This document shows, in pieces, positions 12,140-23,049 of a DNA stretch of 64,000 nt (positions within the stretch are counted from its first letter, which is position 1; every line of letters begins with the position of its first letter). The DNA is taken from assembly GCA_014281115.1 (NCBI GenBank), contig JACONQ010000021.1, forward strand, positions 1 to 64,000, given 5' to 3'. The translations under genes and the position numbers were made by a program. The DNA comes from Laburnicola sp. R22_1 (taxonomy: Eukaryota; Ascomycota; Dothideomycetes; Pleosporales; Didymosphaeriaceae). Below the pieces are notes generated by a model, which was given only the letters and a program-made list of their open reading frames with translations, ran no database searches and was not told the origin of the DNA.

Positions 12140-13545
12140 GAAAATATTATAAACCTTTTAGTATATAGTATAACGCTATAAGGGAAAGTTATAGGTGTGC
12201 TAAAAACACATTAAAAAAGGGAAATTAGCTTAGAGATAGGTTAGGCTAGAGACTATTTATTATAACTATTTGTTAGCACGTGTAAATTAGCCTCTTATAC
12301 TAAAGGTAGTTAATAATATAATATATAGTTGCCTACGCGCATATAATATAAAATCTATAACTAGATATAAATTAAGTGTTTATTTATCCACTATATAATA
12401 TATTTAATTATTGCGCAAGACCTTAAGATTCGTTGCTATATTTATTCCTCGTTCTAAAGACGCTATTACCACTAGACGTGTAGTGTTACGCCCCTATCCA
12501 GAAGACGTAAATAATAACATAGCTAAATATAACATAGCTAAATATAACATAGCTAAATATAACATAGCTAAATATAACATAGCTAAATATAATATAGCTA
12601 AATATAACATAGCTAAATATAACATAGCTAGATATAATAGCTAGACACTACTAGATATTAAAAACTATATAGTATTTGCTAGGGACCTATATAGTAAGTA
12701 GATAGCTACTATAGAGTTAGATTACTATATTAAGAAGAATATACATCTTTTTAAGTAAGAGTCTAGAATTAAAAATAGGATAAGCCTTATAATATAAATT
12801 GCGCTATACTAGTTTAGGTGCAAGATGCTTATAACTATTAAGGATAAGAACTAAAAAATATATAAATATTTTTATAAATTAAGAGTCTAGACTAGTAGCT
12901 ATATACTGCTGCGTAGCTTATAGAAGCAATTACTACTAAGGGCTACAAGTAATATTAGATTTCTAATTAATAGCTTATTACTTCTATAATAATAGTAATA
13001 GCTATACTAAGGAGGTGTTAAAGGTATAGAGAATATATAGATAGGCGCTTATACTATAGAATTATTATAAAAGATAGATAGAGTAATAGCTAGATATCTA
13101 GAGATTAATAAGTTATTAGTAAAGGATAGTAGGGTACTATTTAGTATTAAGAGTAGGCGTATACGCAATTTATTATATATTATAGTAGTATAGTAAAGTA
13201 AGAATTCTAAGTAGTTAATTATCTAGTAATATAGTAAAAGGTTATAATATAGTATTAATTATCTAGTAATGTAGTAAATAGGTAAGCAAGTTAGGGTGTT
13301 ATTGTTATAGGATTAGTTATCTTAGAAGCTAGGGGAAGACGTTAGAAAAACTTTAACGCGCTCTAGTCCTAGGGCTTAGCGCTCGCACATAACGTTACGT
13401 AATATTATATTATATAGGCGCTAGTAACGTAATAGAAAAACGCAGTAATTAAATATAGTAGGGCTACTTAAAAACTAAAAAAGTAGAGGCAGTTTATACT
13501 TCTGCCTAGAAGGGACTTTACTTATATAAATAATATACTTATCTT
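12140..13545 (+). repeat. Unclassified ~1.4 kb repeat R1, copy 2
   Basis: Second copy of the family at 5733-7140, here inserted into the gypsy reverse transcriptase region. It differs by a local 15-bp tandem expansion (12514-12640) and lacks the LTR-like insertion at the equivalent position. The ends are not sharply definable because of RIP. Confidence 0.7.
12514..12640 (+). repeat. 15-bp tandem repeat, ~8 units
   Basis: Unit AACATAGCTAAATAT repeated about eight times with two or three single-base changes. The reading frame it creates (NIAKY repeats) is a by-product: it begins at a non-ATG codon and ends at once after the array. The corresponding place in R1 copy 1 (about 6085-6120) has about two degenerate units only. 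Confidence 0.9.
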
Positions 13546-13875
13546 CTTATTACGTGATCTCGGGCCGGCTGTTTAACCGACCACCGTGTTACATAATCGA
13601 TAATTTCTTTAATAATATTTTTTGTAGAAACAATAACAACAACAATTACAATAGCAACTATACTAGATTATAGACTATCTATTAACTACTATTAACAATA
13701 CCGCTATCCAAAACGTTAATAACAAAATTATCGTTATTTTGTGTATATTTTGTTACTACCACTATGTGCTAGGTACTAGGTTTTAGTGCCTCCTATTTTA
13801 CTCGTCTCTGTATATAGTGCGAATTCGACCTTAGTTAGAATCTTAACACGACGAAGATCTTTAATACTTATCTTC
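13546..13875 (-). repeat. LTR-like repeat with a GC-richer, weakly mutated part
   Basis: The 13690-13870 part is the inverse of 6145-6330 and 17703-17890. The 13555-13610 part (GTGATCTCGGGCCGGCTG onward) is much less AT-rich than its surroundings. It sits precisely between R1 copy 2 and the resumption of gypsy pol, consistent with a solo LTR or an element end. Confidence 0.55.
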
Positions 13876-16560
13876 TCTAGTAGATTATTAAAGAATTACT
13901 AGGAGAAAGTGTAGAAAGATATAAAAAAGTTAGGTATAGTAAAGTTATATCTAGATATTAGAAAGTGCAAATTTAGAGTAACTAAAATAAAGTACTAAGA
14001 GTTTATTATTAAGTATAAGAAAGAAATTAATATAAATCTAGAAAAAGTAGCAGCTATAAAAGACTAGATTACTTCTACTAATATAAAAGAAGTATATAGC
14101 TTCTTAAGCTTTGTAAACGTCTATAGAAGGTTTACAAAAGACTTCTCTAGAGTACCTACACTATTAACTAAACTAACTAGAAAGGACACCCTATTCTCTT
14201 AGAGTCTAGACTAATAGAAGGCGTTTAAACACCTTAAGAAAGTATTCTATAGCAAACCCACCTTAGCGCACTTTAATCTAGAGAAAGAAAGCACCCTTAA
14301 AGTAAACGCTATAAAATAGATATTAGGAGTATATTTCTTCTAATATAATAATAAAGATGTTCTTAAACTAGTTACTTACTTTTTAGTAAAATACACTTTA
14401 ATCAAAGTAAACTATACTATCTATAATAAAAAGATACTATCTATAATAAAAGATACTAGCTATAATAAAAAGATACTAGCTATAATAAAAGATACTAGCT
14501 ATAATTAAGGTATATAAAAAGTAGTATAATATACTATAACTTATTCTTCACACTCTAGTGTATATAGATTATAACAACCTTACTTACTTTACTAAGTTAA
14601 GAAAGTTAGATGAATGGTATATATATTAGACAGATATATTAAGTAAATATAATATAATATTCTAATATAGACCTAGAATAGTTAACTTAAGGGCGAACAC
14701 TCTTTCTAGGAAGTAATAGAATATACTAAAAGACGCGACTAATAACTAGGTTAGATTATAAGAGATATAACTATTAAAGAAAGTAATATTTTTAAGAGGG
14801 TTAAAAAAAACTATAAACTTTAACGGCCCCTATAATATATATCCTTCTAGAAAGGTTAAAAGTATAACTCTAAAATAGAAGAAGAAGTAAAAGTAAATGC
14901 AAGAATGCCACCTCGCCTAAACATTTACTTAATAGTTTTCCCCTAGAATTAGAAACTTAACCCTTATAGATTTTAGACCTTAATAACCTATAGGTCTATA
15001 GGGCAAAAAAAAGACCTAGTTTTATAAAAAGCAAAGGAGTATATACTTTATAACAGACATAGTTTTTCCTCTTTCTTAGCCTTAAAAGTAGCTATTAGAA
15101 AATGTAATATTAATAACGTAGAGCACCTCTATTATAGAATATAACGCTAGGTGCCTAATTAAAAACTATTAAAATCGCTTTTAGTAGCAACTATTTATAA
15201 CTCTCTAGTCTCTAGACATCTTAGTAAAGAAATTATATATAAGATAGTAGCAAGATCTTATGTCTTCTTAACAATATTAAACTTTACTAAGAGATTTATT
15301 AAGAACTACAATATTTATAAATAGACTAAGCCCTAGTAGAATATAAAATAAGGACTTCTAAAGCTTTTAACTCTCCTAGATTAGATATAGAAGGAGATAT
15401 CTATAGACTGTATTACTAAACTTCTAGAGAGTTAAGAGAACACAAATATAATAGTAGTATATAATAGGCTAGAAAAAGAAGTAGTAATTATACTCCTTTC
15501 TAACTTAGAAGTTAAAATAGCAGTAAAAGCCTTCCTCTACTATATAGTAGCGTAATATTAGCTTCCTAATATAATAACTTTAGATTATAGGGAGCAGTTT
15601 ATAAGCAACTTCTAGAGGCACCTTTATAGGTAGATAAGAATCTATAGGAGGTTATTATTAGCTAAATACTCTAAAACTAATAGGACTATAAAATATAGTA
15701 ATATAGTAATAAAAGCTTATCCTTGCGTCTTTATATAATAGGACTAAAAGAACTAGGCCTCTTACTATTCTATAGCGGGGATTACTATTAATAAAAGGAA
15801 GACTACCTTAATTAGAGTAGCACTATTCTTCCTCTAATATAGCTATAATATAAACCTAGTAAAACTAAATAGAAAGATAAAAGCTATAAATTAATATTAG
15901 TAGAACCTATAATTTATAAAGTCTGCAAAGATAATAATAACAAAATTTTAGAAAATATTTACCTTTATCTAAGCTAAGATAGCTAAATTAAAATAAGAAT
16001 AGGAATAATAAGCTAATAGGTATTAGAGAGATACTCTAGTCCTTAAAAAGCGTAATAGGATTTAGTTATAGTATAAAAATTACTTATTAAACTCTAAACC
16101 TAATAAGAAGCTAGATTAGAAGAATATAAAGTTTATTATAGTTAGAGTTATAGACTTCTATAATATAGAACTAGATATACTACCTAGAATACACTTTATA
16201 TTCTTAATTAACTATCTTTATCTTATAGAAAACTACCTACTCCTAAGATAAATAGTTAATAATAGGAACCTAGAGGCTATTATTATAGAAGAGGAAGAGA
16301 AATAGGTAGTAAAAGATATTCTTATAGAGAAACCTACCTATGAAGGTAGAGGGCCTTAGAGAAAACTATACTAGCTTAAGTAGCTAGATAATATAAACTC
16401 TACTTAGAAACTAACTATAAACTTATTTACTATAGAAGCTCTAAACTGCTAAAAAATATACACCTTAGCTTTTAGAGATAATAGTAAGAAGTTATCTATA
16501 GAATTTTATAGGAACTTTCCTAACTAGTAAAGGTAATAGTTTCTAAAGTAAACGCAATAT
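13876..16560 (+). mobile_element. Gypsy-type retrotransposon, pol C-terminal half (RT/RNase H/integrase)
   Basis: The + strand gives RT C-terminus and RNase H (YLDIRKCKFRVTKIKY, VYSFLSFVNVYRRFTKDFS, KPTLAHFNLEKEST), then the linker, then integrase-like sequence (ILNFTKRFIKN, then DYREQFISNF) and a C-terminal region with DILPRIHFIFLINYLYLI. Stop codons are almost all TAG/TAA at Gln or Trp positions. Together with 11400-12115 this makes one Ty3/gypsy pol reading N to C, interrupted at 12115-13876. There is no intact domain. Confidence 0.88.
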
Positions 16561-17702
16561 TGTTAGTAGATAAGTTAAAGCTATTATAAAAGGGAAGTAT
16601 AATTATTTGCAAATTAGCCTACTCCCCTTACCTACCTTCTTTAAGGAGGGTAAGAAAGACTTGAGAAGAAGCTTAAAAGAGTAAAAAAGATTTTAAGAAA
16701 AATAAGGAATAAAGTACAAACTCTAATTTCTTAGCTTACTATAGTAGGAGTTAGGAAATATTTTATCTTTATAGAAGTTAAGTAGGAAGTATATATAAGC
16801 ATATATTAAAGCAATCTAGTAGGTTAAAGAGTTAAGAATAAATACACTCTTAAGTATGGTCCATATAATAAAGAAACCTAAATATTATATAGATATTTAT
16901 AGTTTAAGTAAAACTAATACTTCGTACTAAGCTATATTTATAGAATAAGAAGAACTATTTAAATGAAATATAAAATAACTTTACTAATACTAAAAATATA
17001 TAACTAAAAAAACTAGATACTCTATGCTAAAAACTACTCTTACTCTTAATTATTATCACTAATCTAAGATGCGAGCCCCTTGCTTATATTATATTACTCC
17101 TTTGGAACTAGCGCAATTACTAAGCGAGGTCCTAAGTAAGACTATGTATATAGCTAGCCTACGTATGCACCTTATATAGGTATTGCTACTATCTTATGTT
17201 TAGATCCTAATTACTATTATTATCTTATATATACTATAATAACTTCTATAGTGTCTTTATACTATAGTAGCGATTATTAAACTACGGTTTAACTATTTAA
17301 AATTTAGTCTATCTCTAGGGCGTTACTAATAACAATGCCTATTAACTAATATAGTAGGTAGTTTCTCTATGTTCTTAAGTATCCTACGTATTAGAAGCAT
17401 AGATGCCTTCTCTAGAGTATTACTAACTAACAGCAATAATAACGCTTATCTATAGGTTACCTATTAATAATAGATATAGTAGAAGATAAAGGATAGCTGC
17501 TACATTATTTAGAGTAGTATATAGGTTATGTCTTATAAGATATTAGTCTTCTAGTATTATTATAATAGATAGTTCCTAGGAGGATAACCTACTTATAGGT
17601 AATATAGCTTCTATTAATAACTTATAAGCTTAGTAAGCTTTATATATAGTAACTATTATAGTAGTTATAAGAATAGCTTATTAATAAGCAAATCTAGTTA
17701 TT
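16561..17702. other. AT-rich sequence, unassigned
   Basis: Downstream of the gypsy pol remnant. A slightly GC-richer patch at 17065-17170 stands out (GATGCGAGCCCCTTGC). No gene or terminal repeat recognised; may include the 3' part of the retrotransposon. Confidence 0.4.
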
Positions 17703-17890
17703 ATTAAAGATCTTTATTGCGTGAAGATTTTAACTAAGGTCGAGTCTATACTATATATAGAGAGAAGTAAAATAAAAGGCACTATAACCTAGTATCTAGC
17801 ACATAGTAGTAGTAATAAAATATACACAAAATAATAATAATTTTATTATTAGCGTTCTGTATAACAGTATTGTTAACAGTAGTTAATAAA
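17703..17890 (+). repeat. LTR-like repeat, third copy
   Basis: Same orientation as 6145-6330 and inverted relative to 13690-13870; the shared core includes CCTAGTATCTAGCACATAGT. The sequence from 17891 to 18187 shows nothing recognisable. Confidence 0.6.
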
Positions 17891-18187
17891 TAGTCTACTA
17901 TTTAGTATAACTAAGTTATATATTATCTCTTAACTAGTAGGCTATTAGAGAACTATAGTGAAGCGCGAAGTCGCAACTATAGAAATCTAGTTATTATAAT
18001 AATTATAACCGTAGCTTATGTAAATAAGCTACTTATACCTATAACTATTTATTAAACTTATTATACGTTACTATAAATTACTATAATTCTATTTATCTTA
18101 ATAATAAAAGATAAGATAATATTAATATTAATACCTAAATTAAATAATAGTAACATCTCTAACTATAATATCTCCTCTATTACTTAT

Positions 18188-18347
18188 ATTATATAGAACC
18201 TCTATAATAATAGTATAATATATAGAACCTTTATAATAATAGTAAATAGATATATAAGACTTCTATAATAATAGTAAATAGATGTATAAGATCTTTATAA
18301 TCCTAGCAAATAGATATATAAGACCTTTATAAGAATACTAGATAGTA
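18188..18347. repeat. ~32-bp tandem repeat, about 5 units
   Basis: Units resembling ATATATAAGACTTCTATAAT followed by AATAGTAAATAG recur at about 18190, 18221, 18251, 18283 and 18315. They are imperfect because of RIP-like changes. Confidence 0.7.
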
Positions 18348-18406
18348 ATAACCTAGATAACTTATAGCCTAAGGTATAATTATAAGTTAAATTAGCAAAA
18401 TCTATA

Positions 18407-20270
18407 ACGTGGTTTACTAGCGAGTGACCCATACTAGTAAGCGCGCTACCTTTGCTAAGACCTCACTATTACCAATAATACCATTATAATACAACCACCT
18501 ACTATGTCTTCAAAGCCATCTAATAAAGCTTAGTTACTTATTGCTATTAGAGCTATTAAACAAGACCTAAATCTTATAGAGCAAGCAGTAGCAGGGCTGT
18601 ATAACGTTAATCGCAGAACGCTTAATCGAAGACGCAATAGAATAACTGCACAACGCGATAACCTACCTAAATTAAAGAATTTTACTCTTCTTAAGGAGCA
18701 GGCGCTTGTTAATTGTATAATTAAGCTAGACACGCGTAGATTCCCTCCTATAAAGCTTATAATCCGCACAATGGCCAATTCACTACGTTTATAAAGAGGA
18801 AAGCCACCTATTAGTATTAACTAGATAGACAGGTTTATTAAGCGCAGATATAAAGTTAAAACGCGTTAGTTTTGGTTATACAACAACTAGAGAGCACAAT
18901 AGGAAGATCTTAAGGTTATAAACGCGTGGTTTAAGCTTATAGAGGGTATTAAAGTTAAGTACGGCATTACAGATAAGGACACCTACAACTTTAATAAATT
19001 AGGCTTCCTAATAGGGGTTATAGGGTCTTAGCTTGTAGTCACAGTATTAGAGAGGCGTGCGAAACCTAAATTAATACAGCCAGGCGACCGCTAGTAGATT
19101 ACAATAATCTAGGATATCTGCGCTGCTAGATAGGCAATCCCTCCCTTTATTATCTACGCTAGCAAGCGTTATATCTCTACCTAGTACAAAGACGCGTTAA
19201 TTTCTAGCGATTGGGTAATCGCTGTTAGCGAGAATAGCTAGACAAACAACAAGCTTAGTATCGCGTGGTTAAAACACTTTAACGCGCATATAAAGGAACG
19301 CGCTAAAGGAACCTATTAGCTACTAGTTATTAATAGCTATAAGAGCTATAACTTAATTAAGTTCTAGGATTACTATAAGGAATATAAGATTATTACTTTC
19401 TATATGCTACTACATTTGTTATACCTGCTGCAGCTATTAGATGTGGGCTGTTTCTCCCTACTAAAGAAGGCATATAGTGCTAAGATCTTACGCTTAGCGC
19501 GTTAGCTAATAACCTATATTATAAAGATTAAGTTCCTCCTAGCCTTTAAAACCGCGTTTTTAAAGATTTTCTCTGCAGAGACAATTAAGAGTGGTTTTCG
19601 CGGTGCTGGGCTAGTCTTATTAAATCTAGAGGAGGTGTTGTAGCACCTTTACATCCGCATCCGTACACCTAGTCTGCTTATTAAAGAGCCTACTACCTAG
19701 GAGTCTAAAACACCAAGTAACCTACGCGAATTTAAGGCGTAATTAATACTGGTTCGCAAGAGAATTAGAGATCACTTTAATTTATCACTAACTTTAACTA
19801 TACAGATACTTAAGAAGCTTAAAAAAGGCGCTCTAAGTGTAATGCATAGTTAGGTACTAGTGTTAGATAAAATTGCAGGCCTTCGCAAGACAATTAAGGA
19901 GACTATAAGGCGAAAATTACGTAAAAGGAGGTATATCCAGTATTAGGAATCATTTATAGTAGTAGAGGGATCTTAGCTAGCCACTTCTAAGGACGCTAGT
20001 GAATAGAAGAAGAATAAATAGTTATTAGGTACTAGTCGCGCTGCAATAGGGCTATTAACTTAATAGCGTTGTGGCATTTATAGGCAACCTAGACACAATG
20101 AGCAAACCTACTAGGGAGTTAAAGAGGAAGAATCTAAATTAGATGTATTAACTTAGTATATATTTTTAAGTAGTGTTGCGACGTAGTCTAATAATAAATA
20201 AAATGGTTTCGTGGGGTCTTAGCAAAGGTGACACGCTTACTAGTATGGGTTACTCGCTAGTAAACCACAT
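18407..20270 (+). mobile_element. Pogo/Fot1-like DNA transposon copy B
   Basis: A 1864-bp element with TA on both sides (18405-18406, 20271-20272). Terminal inverted repeats of about 65 bp start ACGTGGTTTACTAGCGAG and include CTTTGCTAAGACC. Base composition is closer to coding DNA than the neighbourhood, so it is younger or less mutated than pogo copies 1 and 2. It carries one transposase frame, described separately. Confidence 0.92.
18504..20201 (+). pseudogene. Pogo-family transposase, RIP-disabled but frame-preserved
   Basis: From ATG at 18504 to TAA at 20199-20201 is exactly 566 codons with no frameshift, interrupted only by nonsense codons explained by C-to-T or G-to-A. The N-terminus has helix-turn-helix sequence (LIEQAVAGLYNVNRRTLNRR). 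The DDE domain is visible as DKDTYNFNKLGF, then LLVINSYKSYN, then LLQLLDVGCFSLLKKAY. Key aspartates in the first and second blocks have become Asn (D-to-N is the RIP signature for GAC/GAT). The C-terminus ends in a degenerate CCHC knuckle (QRCGIYRQPRHNEQTY). It is inactive by both nonsense and catalytic changes. Confidence 0.88.
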
Positions 20271-20318
20271 TACCCTTAGTAAATTACTCTAGTGTAGTAT
20301 AATAACAACTCTAGTTAT

Positions 20319-21272
20319 TGTATTAGAAAAAGTTTTAACTAAGTATAAGTACCTAGGGCACCTAAGTAGCTCTAAGCACGCCTATATACGCCTACGCACT
20401 AAATACGCTTAGAGCACACTAGTAATACTATTTTTTTCTTAGTGTACATATATATAAAGTTGCTTAAGAATACGTACCTATGCTACTAGTGCACCTAGGG
20501 TATATAGGGTACCTATGCTATTAAAATAATACTAATTAATTAGTAAATAAAGCTCTTTTATTGGCTAGAATTTAAAAAAAGCTTAGTAAGCTGCTTAGTA
20601 AGCTTTTCAAAAAGATTTTTAAAGTATAAAGTTAAAGTCTCTTACTAGATTGTAATTACTAGTTAATATTATAGTACTAATTACTAGCGTATTATATAGA
20701 ACTTCTATCTAACTCTAAATTCTAGATTTTATAGATTTAAAAATAGAAAAAAATTTAGTTTTATAATTATTTAAAGGAATTAGATTAGACGAAAATTAGG
20801 GGCTTGGCAAAGAACACTATTTTAAAAAGTTTAAACTTTATTAACTTTTTAACTACTTTATTATTATTATAACTTTTTTAAAAGTTTATATAATATTTTA
20901 TTAGTACTATATTTTTATATATTAATATTACATACTATATAAAATAACTAGTAAAATAGAGAGTTTTTTTAATTAGTAACTAATTACGTAATAAAAATAG
21001 TATTTTTAAATTACAAAATTAAAGACTAGTATTATTTCTATAAATCTATTAAAAATTAAAATTATAGCTTTACTAGTAAAAAAACTATAAAGCTTTAAAA
21101 AAATTCCTTATTTAGACTATTTATGCACATCTGCGCAAGTCTGCGCATATCTACATATTTTTAAGCATTTTTATACTAATAAATTACTTATATAAAAATG
21201 TGTATAAATATGCAAGCCTACGCACGTCTGCGTATAATTTATATAGTTAAGTAGAAAAACTTTTCTAATATA
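20319..21272. repeat. ~950-bp repeat, copy A
   Basis: Matches the split copy at 22403-23049 plus 26003-26338. Shared landmarks include GCACCTAAGTAGCTCTAAGC near the start, AAGCTTAGTAAGCTGCTTAG in the middle and GTAGAAAAACTTT at the end. No coding frame recognisable. The 21050-21250 part contains several TGCGCA/TGCGTA-type words spaced by about 10-20 bp. Confidence 0.8.
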
Positions 21273-22402
21273 GGCGCGCTTATTTGCGTAGTTAAAAGTC
21301 TTAAGACATTATAGTAATTCTAATAAGTCTTACCTACTTTAGTAAAAGCCTAGAGAGTTTAGTGTTACTATATAAAGTCTTAAGAGTTATCTAGTTTTTT
21401 ATAGTTATATATAAACTATAGCTATAATACCTTATATAAAAGTATCTACTATAACTTACTATAGTAATTTACTATACTTATAGCTTATAACTTTAAGCCT
21501 TAACTTCTAATTTAAATTACATATTTACTAAGAGACAACTATTAAATATAGTAAATAGAATAGTAAGACAAAGTTATAAGAATAATAATAATACTAGTTT
21601 TTATAAGAAGCCCCGCGACTTCGCTTAGCTAGAAATCCTAACTTAGCAGAGCCCTACTTAGGGTACTCTGCCTATAGACTAGGATAAGTTAGATAATAAC
21701 TTATTAACAATAGAGCAATAAAATAATAAGCGTAAAGTTACCTTTAAAAAGACACTTCTTTAACCTAAAGATTATAATAAGGCTTTTGCAGATAATAATA
21801 GCAATAATAATAGTAAACCTATTAAATAGGCTCTATAGCTAGCTAATTAAACAGAATGGTTACATATTTAATTAGTAAGAGAGAGGGTTATATAGTGTAC
21901 ATAGCGTACAAAGGGTAGGTAGAATAAGGCAAATAGATCTAGTTGTTACTTACTTGTTTCTAGAGAGGGTGCGGATAGAAAGAAGAAGATTCTGCGGCGC
22001 ACGGACATCACGTGATCCCCACGTAATGCTATCGTGCGGCAATATTAAAACCTCAACACCCTTAGGTGCCCTTGCCTGTACGGTGTACGGACAAAACCTT
22101 TTAATAATAGCAACCCTTTTATTAATATATCTAATTATTTAACTATAATATATAACTAACAATATTGTGCTAGTTTACTATCTACTAATCTTCTTAAGTA
22201 TATATAATTTACTAATATTACTAACACTAATAGTAATATATTAGATTATAAACTCTATATTAGTATAACTAGTATAGAGAATAGTTTAAAGCTAGATAAA
22301 GTTAAGGTTTAAGAATATATATAGTTTATTAATACTATTTACTAGAAACTTAAGTTCTAGGAGGATATCATTATATTATTATTAATAACTATATGATAAA
22401 TT
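21273..22402. other. AT-rich sequence with one GC-richer island
   Basis: Mostly RIP-like. Bases 21954-22105 form an island of normal composition (GATTCTGCGGCGCACGG, then CACGTGATCCCCACG). A 62-codon frame across it has a non-ATG start and no recognisable motif, so I do not call a gene. A (TAATAA)-rich stretch lies at 21580-21830. Confidence 0.5.
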
Positions 22403-23049
22403 ACTATATTAGAAAAGATTTTAAGTAAGTATAAGCACCTAGGGCACCTAAGTAGCTCTAAGCATACCTATATATGCCTGCGCACTAAATACACTTAAAG
22501 CGAACTAGTAATAATACTTTTTTCTTAGTATGGGCATGCATAAGATTGCGTAAGAATACGCACCTATACTACTAGTGCACCTAGAGTATATAGAGTATCT
22601 AGGGCATATAGGGCACCTATACTATTAAAATAATACTAATTAATTAATAGATAAAGCTCTTTACTTAGCTAGAATTTAAAAAAAGCTTAGTAAGCTGCTT
22701 AGTAAGCTTTTAAAAAAATATTTTTAAAGTATAAAGTTAAAGTCTCTTACTAGATAGTAATTACTAGTTAATATAATAGTACTAATTACTAGCGTATTAT
22801 ATAAAACTTCTACCTAATCCTAAATTCTAGGTTGTATAGGTTTAAAAATAGAAAAAATATAGTTTTATAATTATTTAAAAGAATCAGATTAGGCAAAAAT
22901 TAGTAGCTTAGCAAAGAACACTATTATAAAAAGTTTAAACTTTAATAACTTTTTAACTACTTTGTTATTATTATAACTTTTATAAAAATTTATATAATAA
23001 TTTATTAGTACTATATTTTTATATAATAATATTATGTAATATATATAAT

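Noticed and set aside
12411..12644. 77-codon frame ending in NIAKY repeats
   Set aside because: Non-ATG start; most of it is the 15-bp tandem array inside a decayed repeat.
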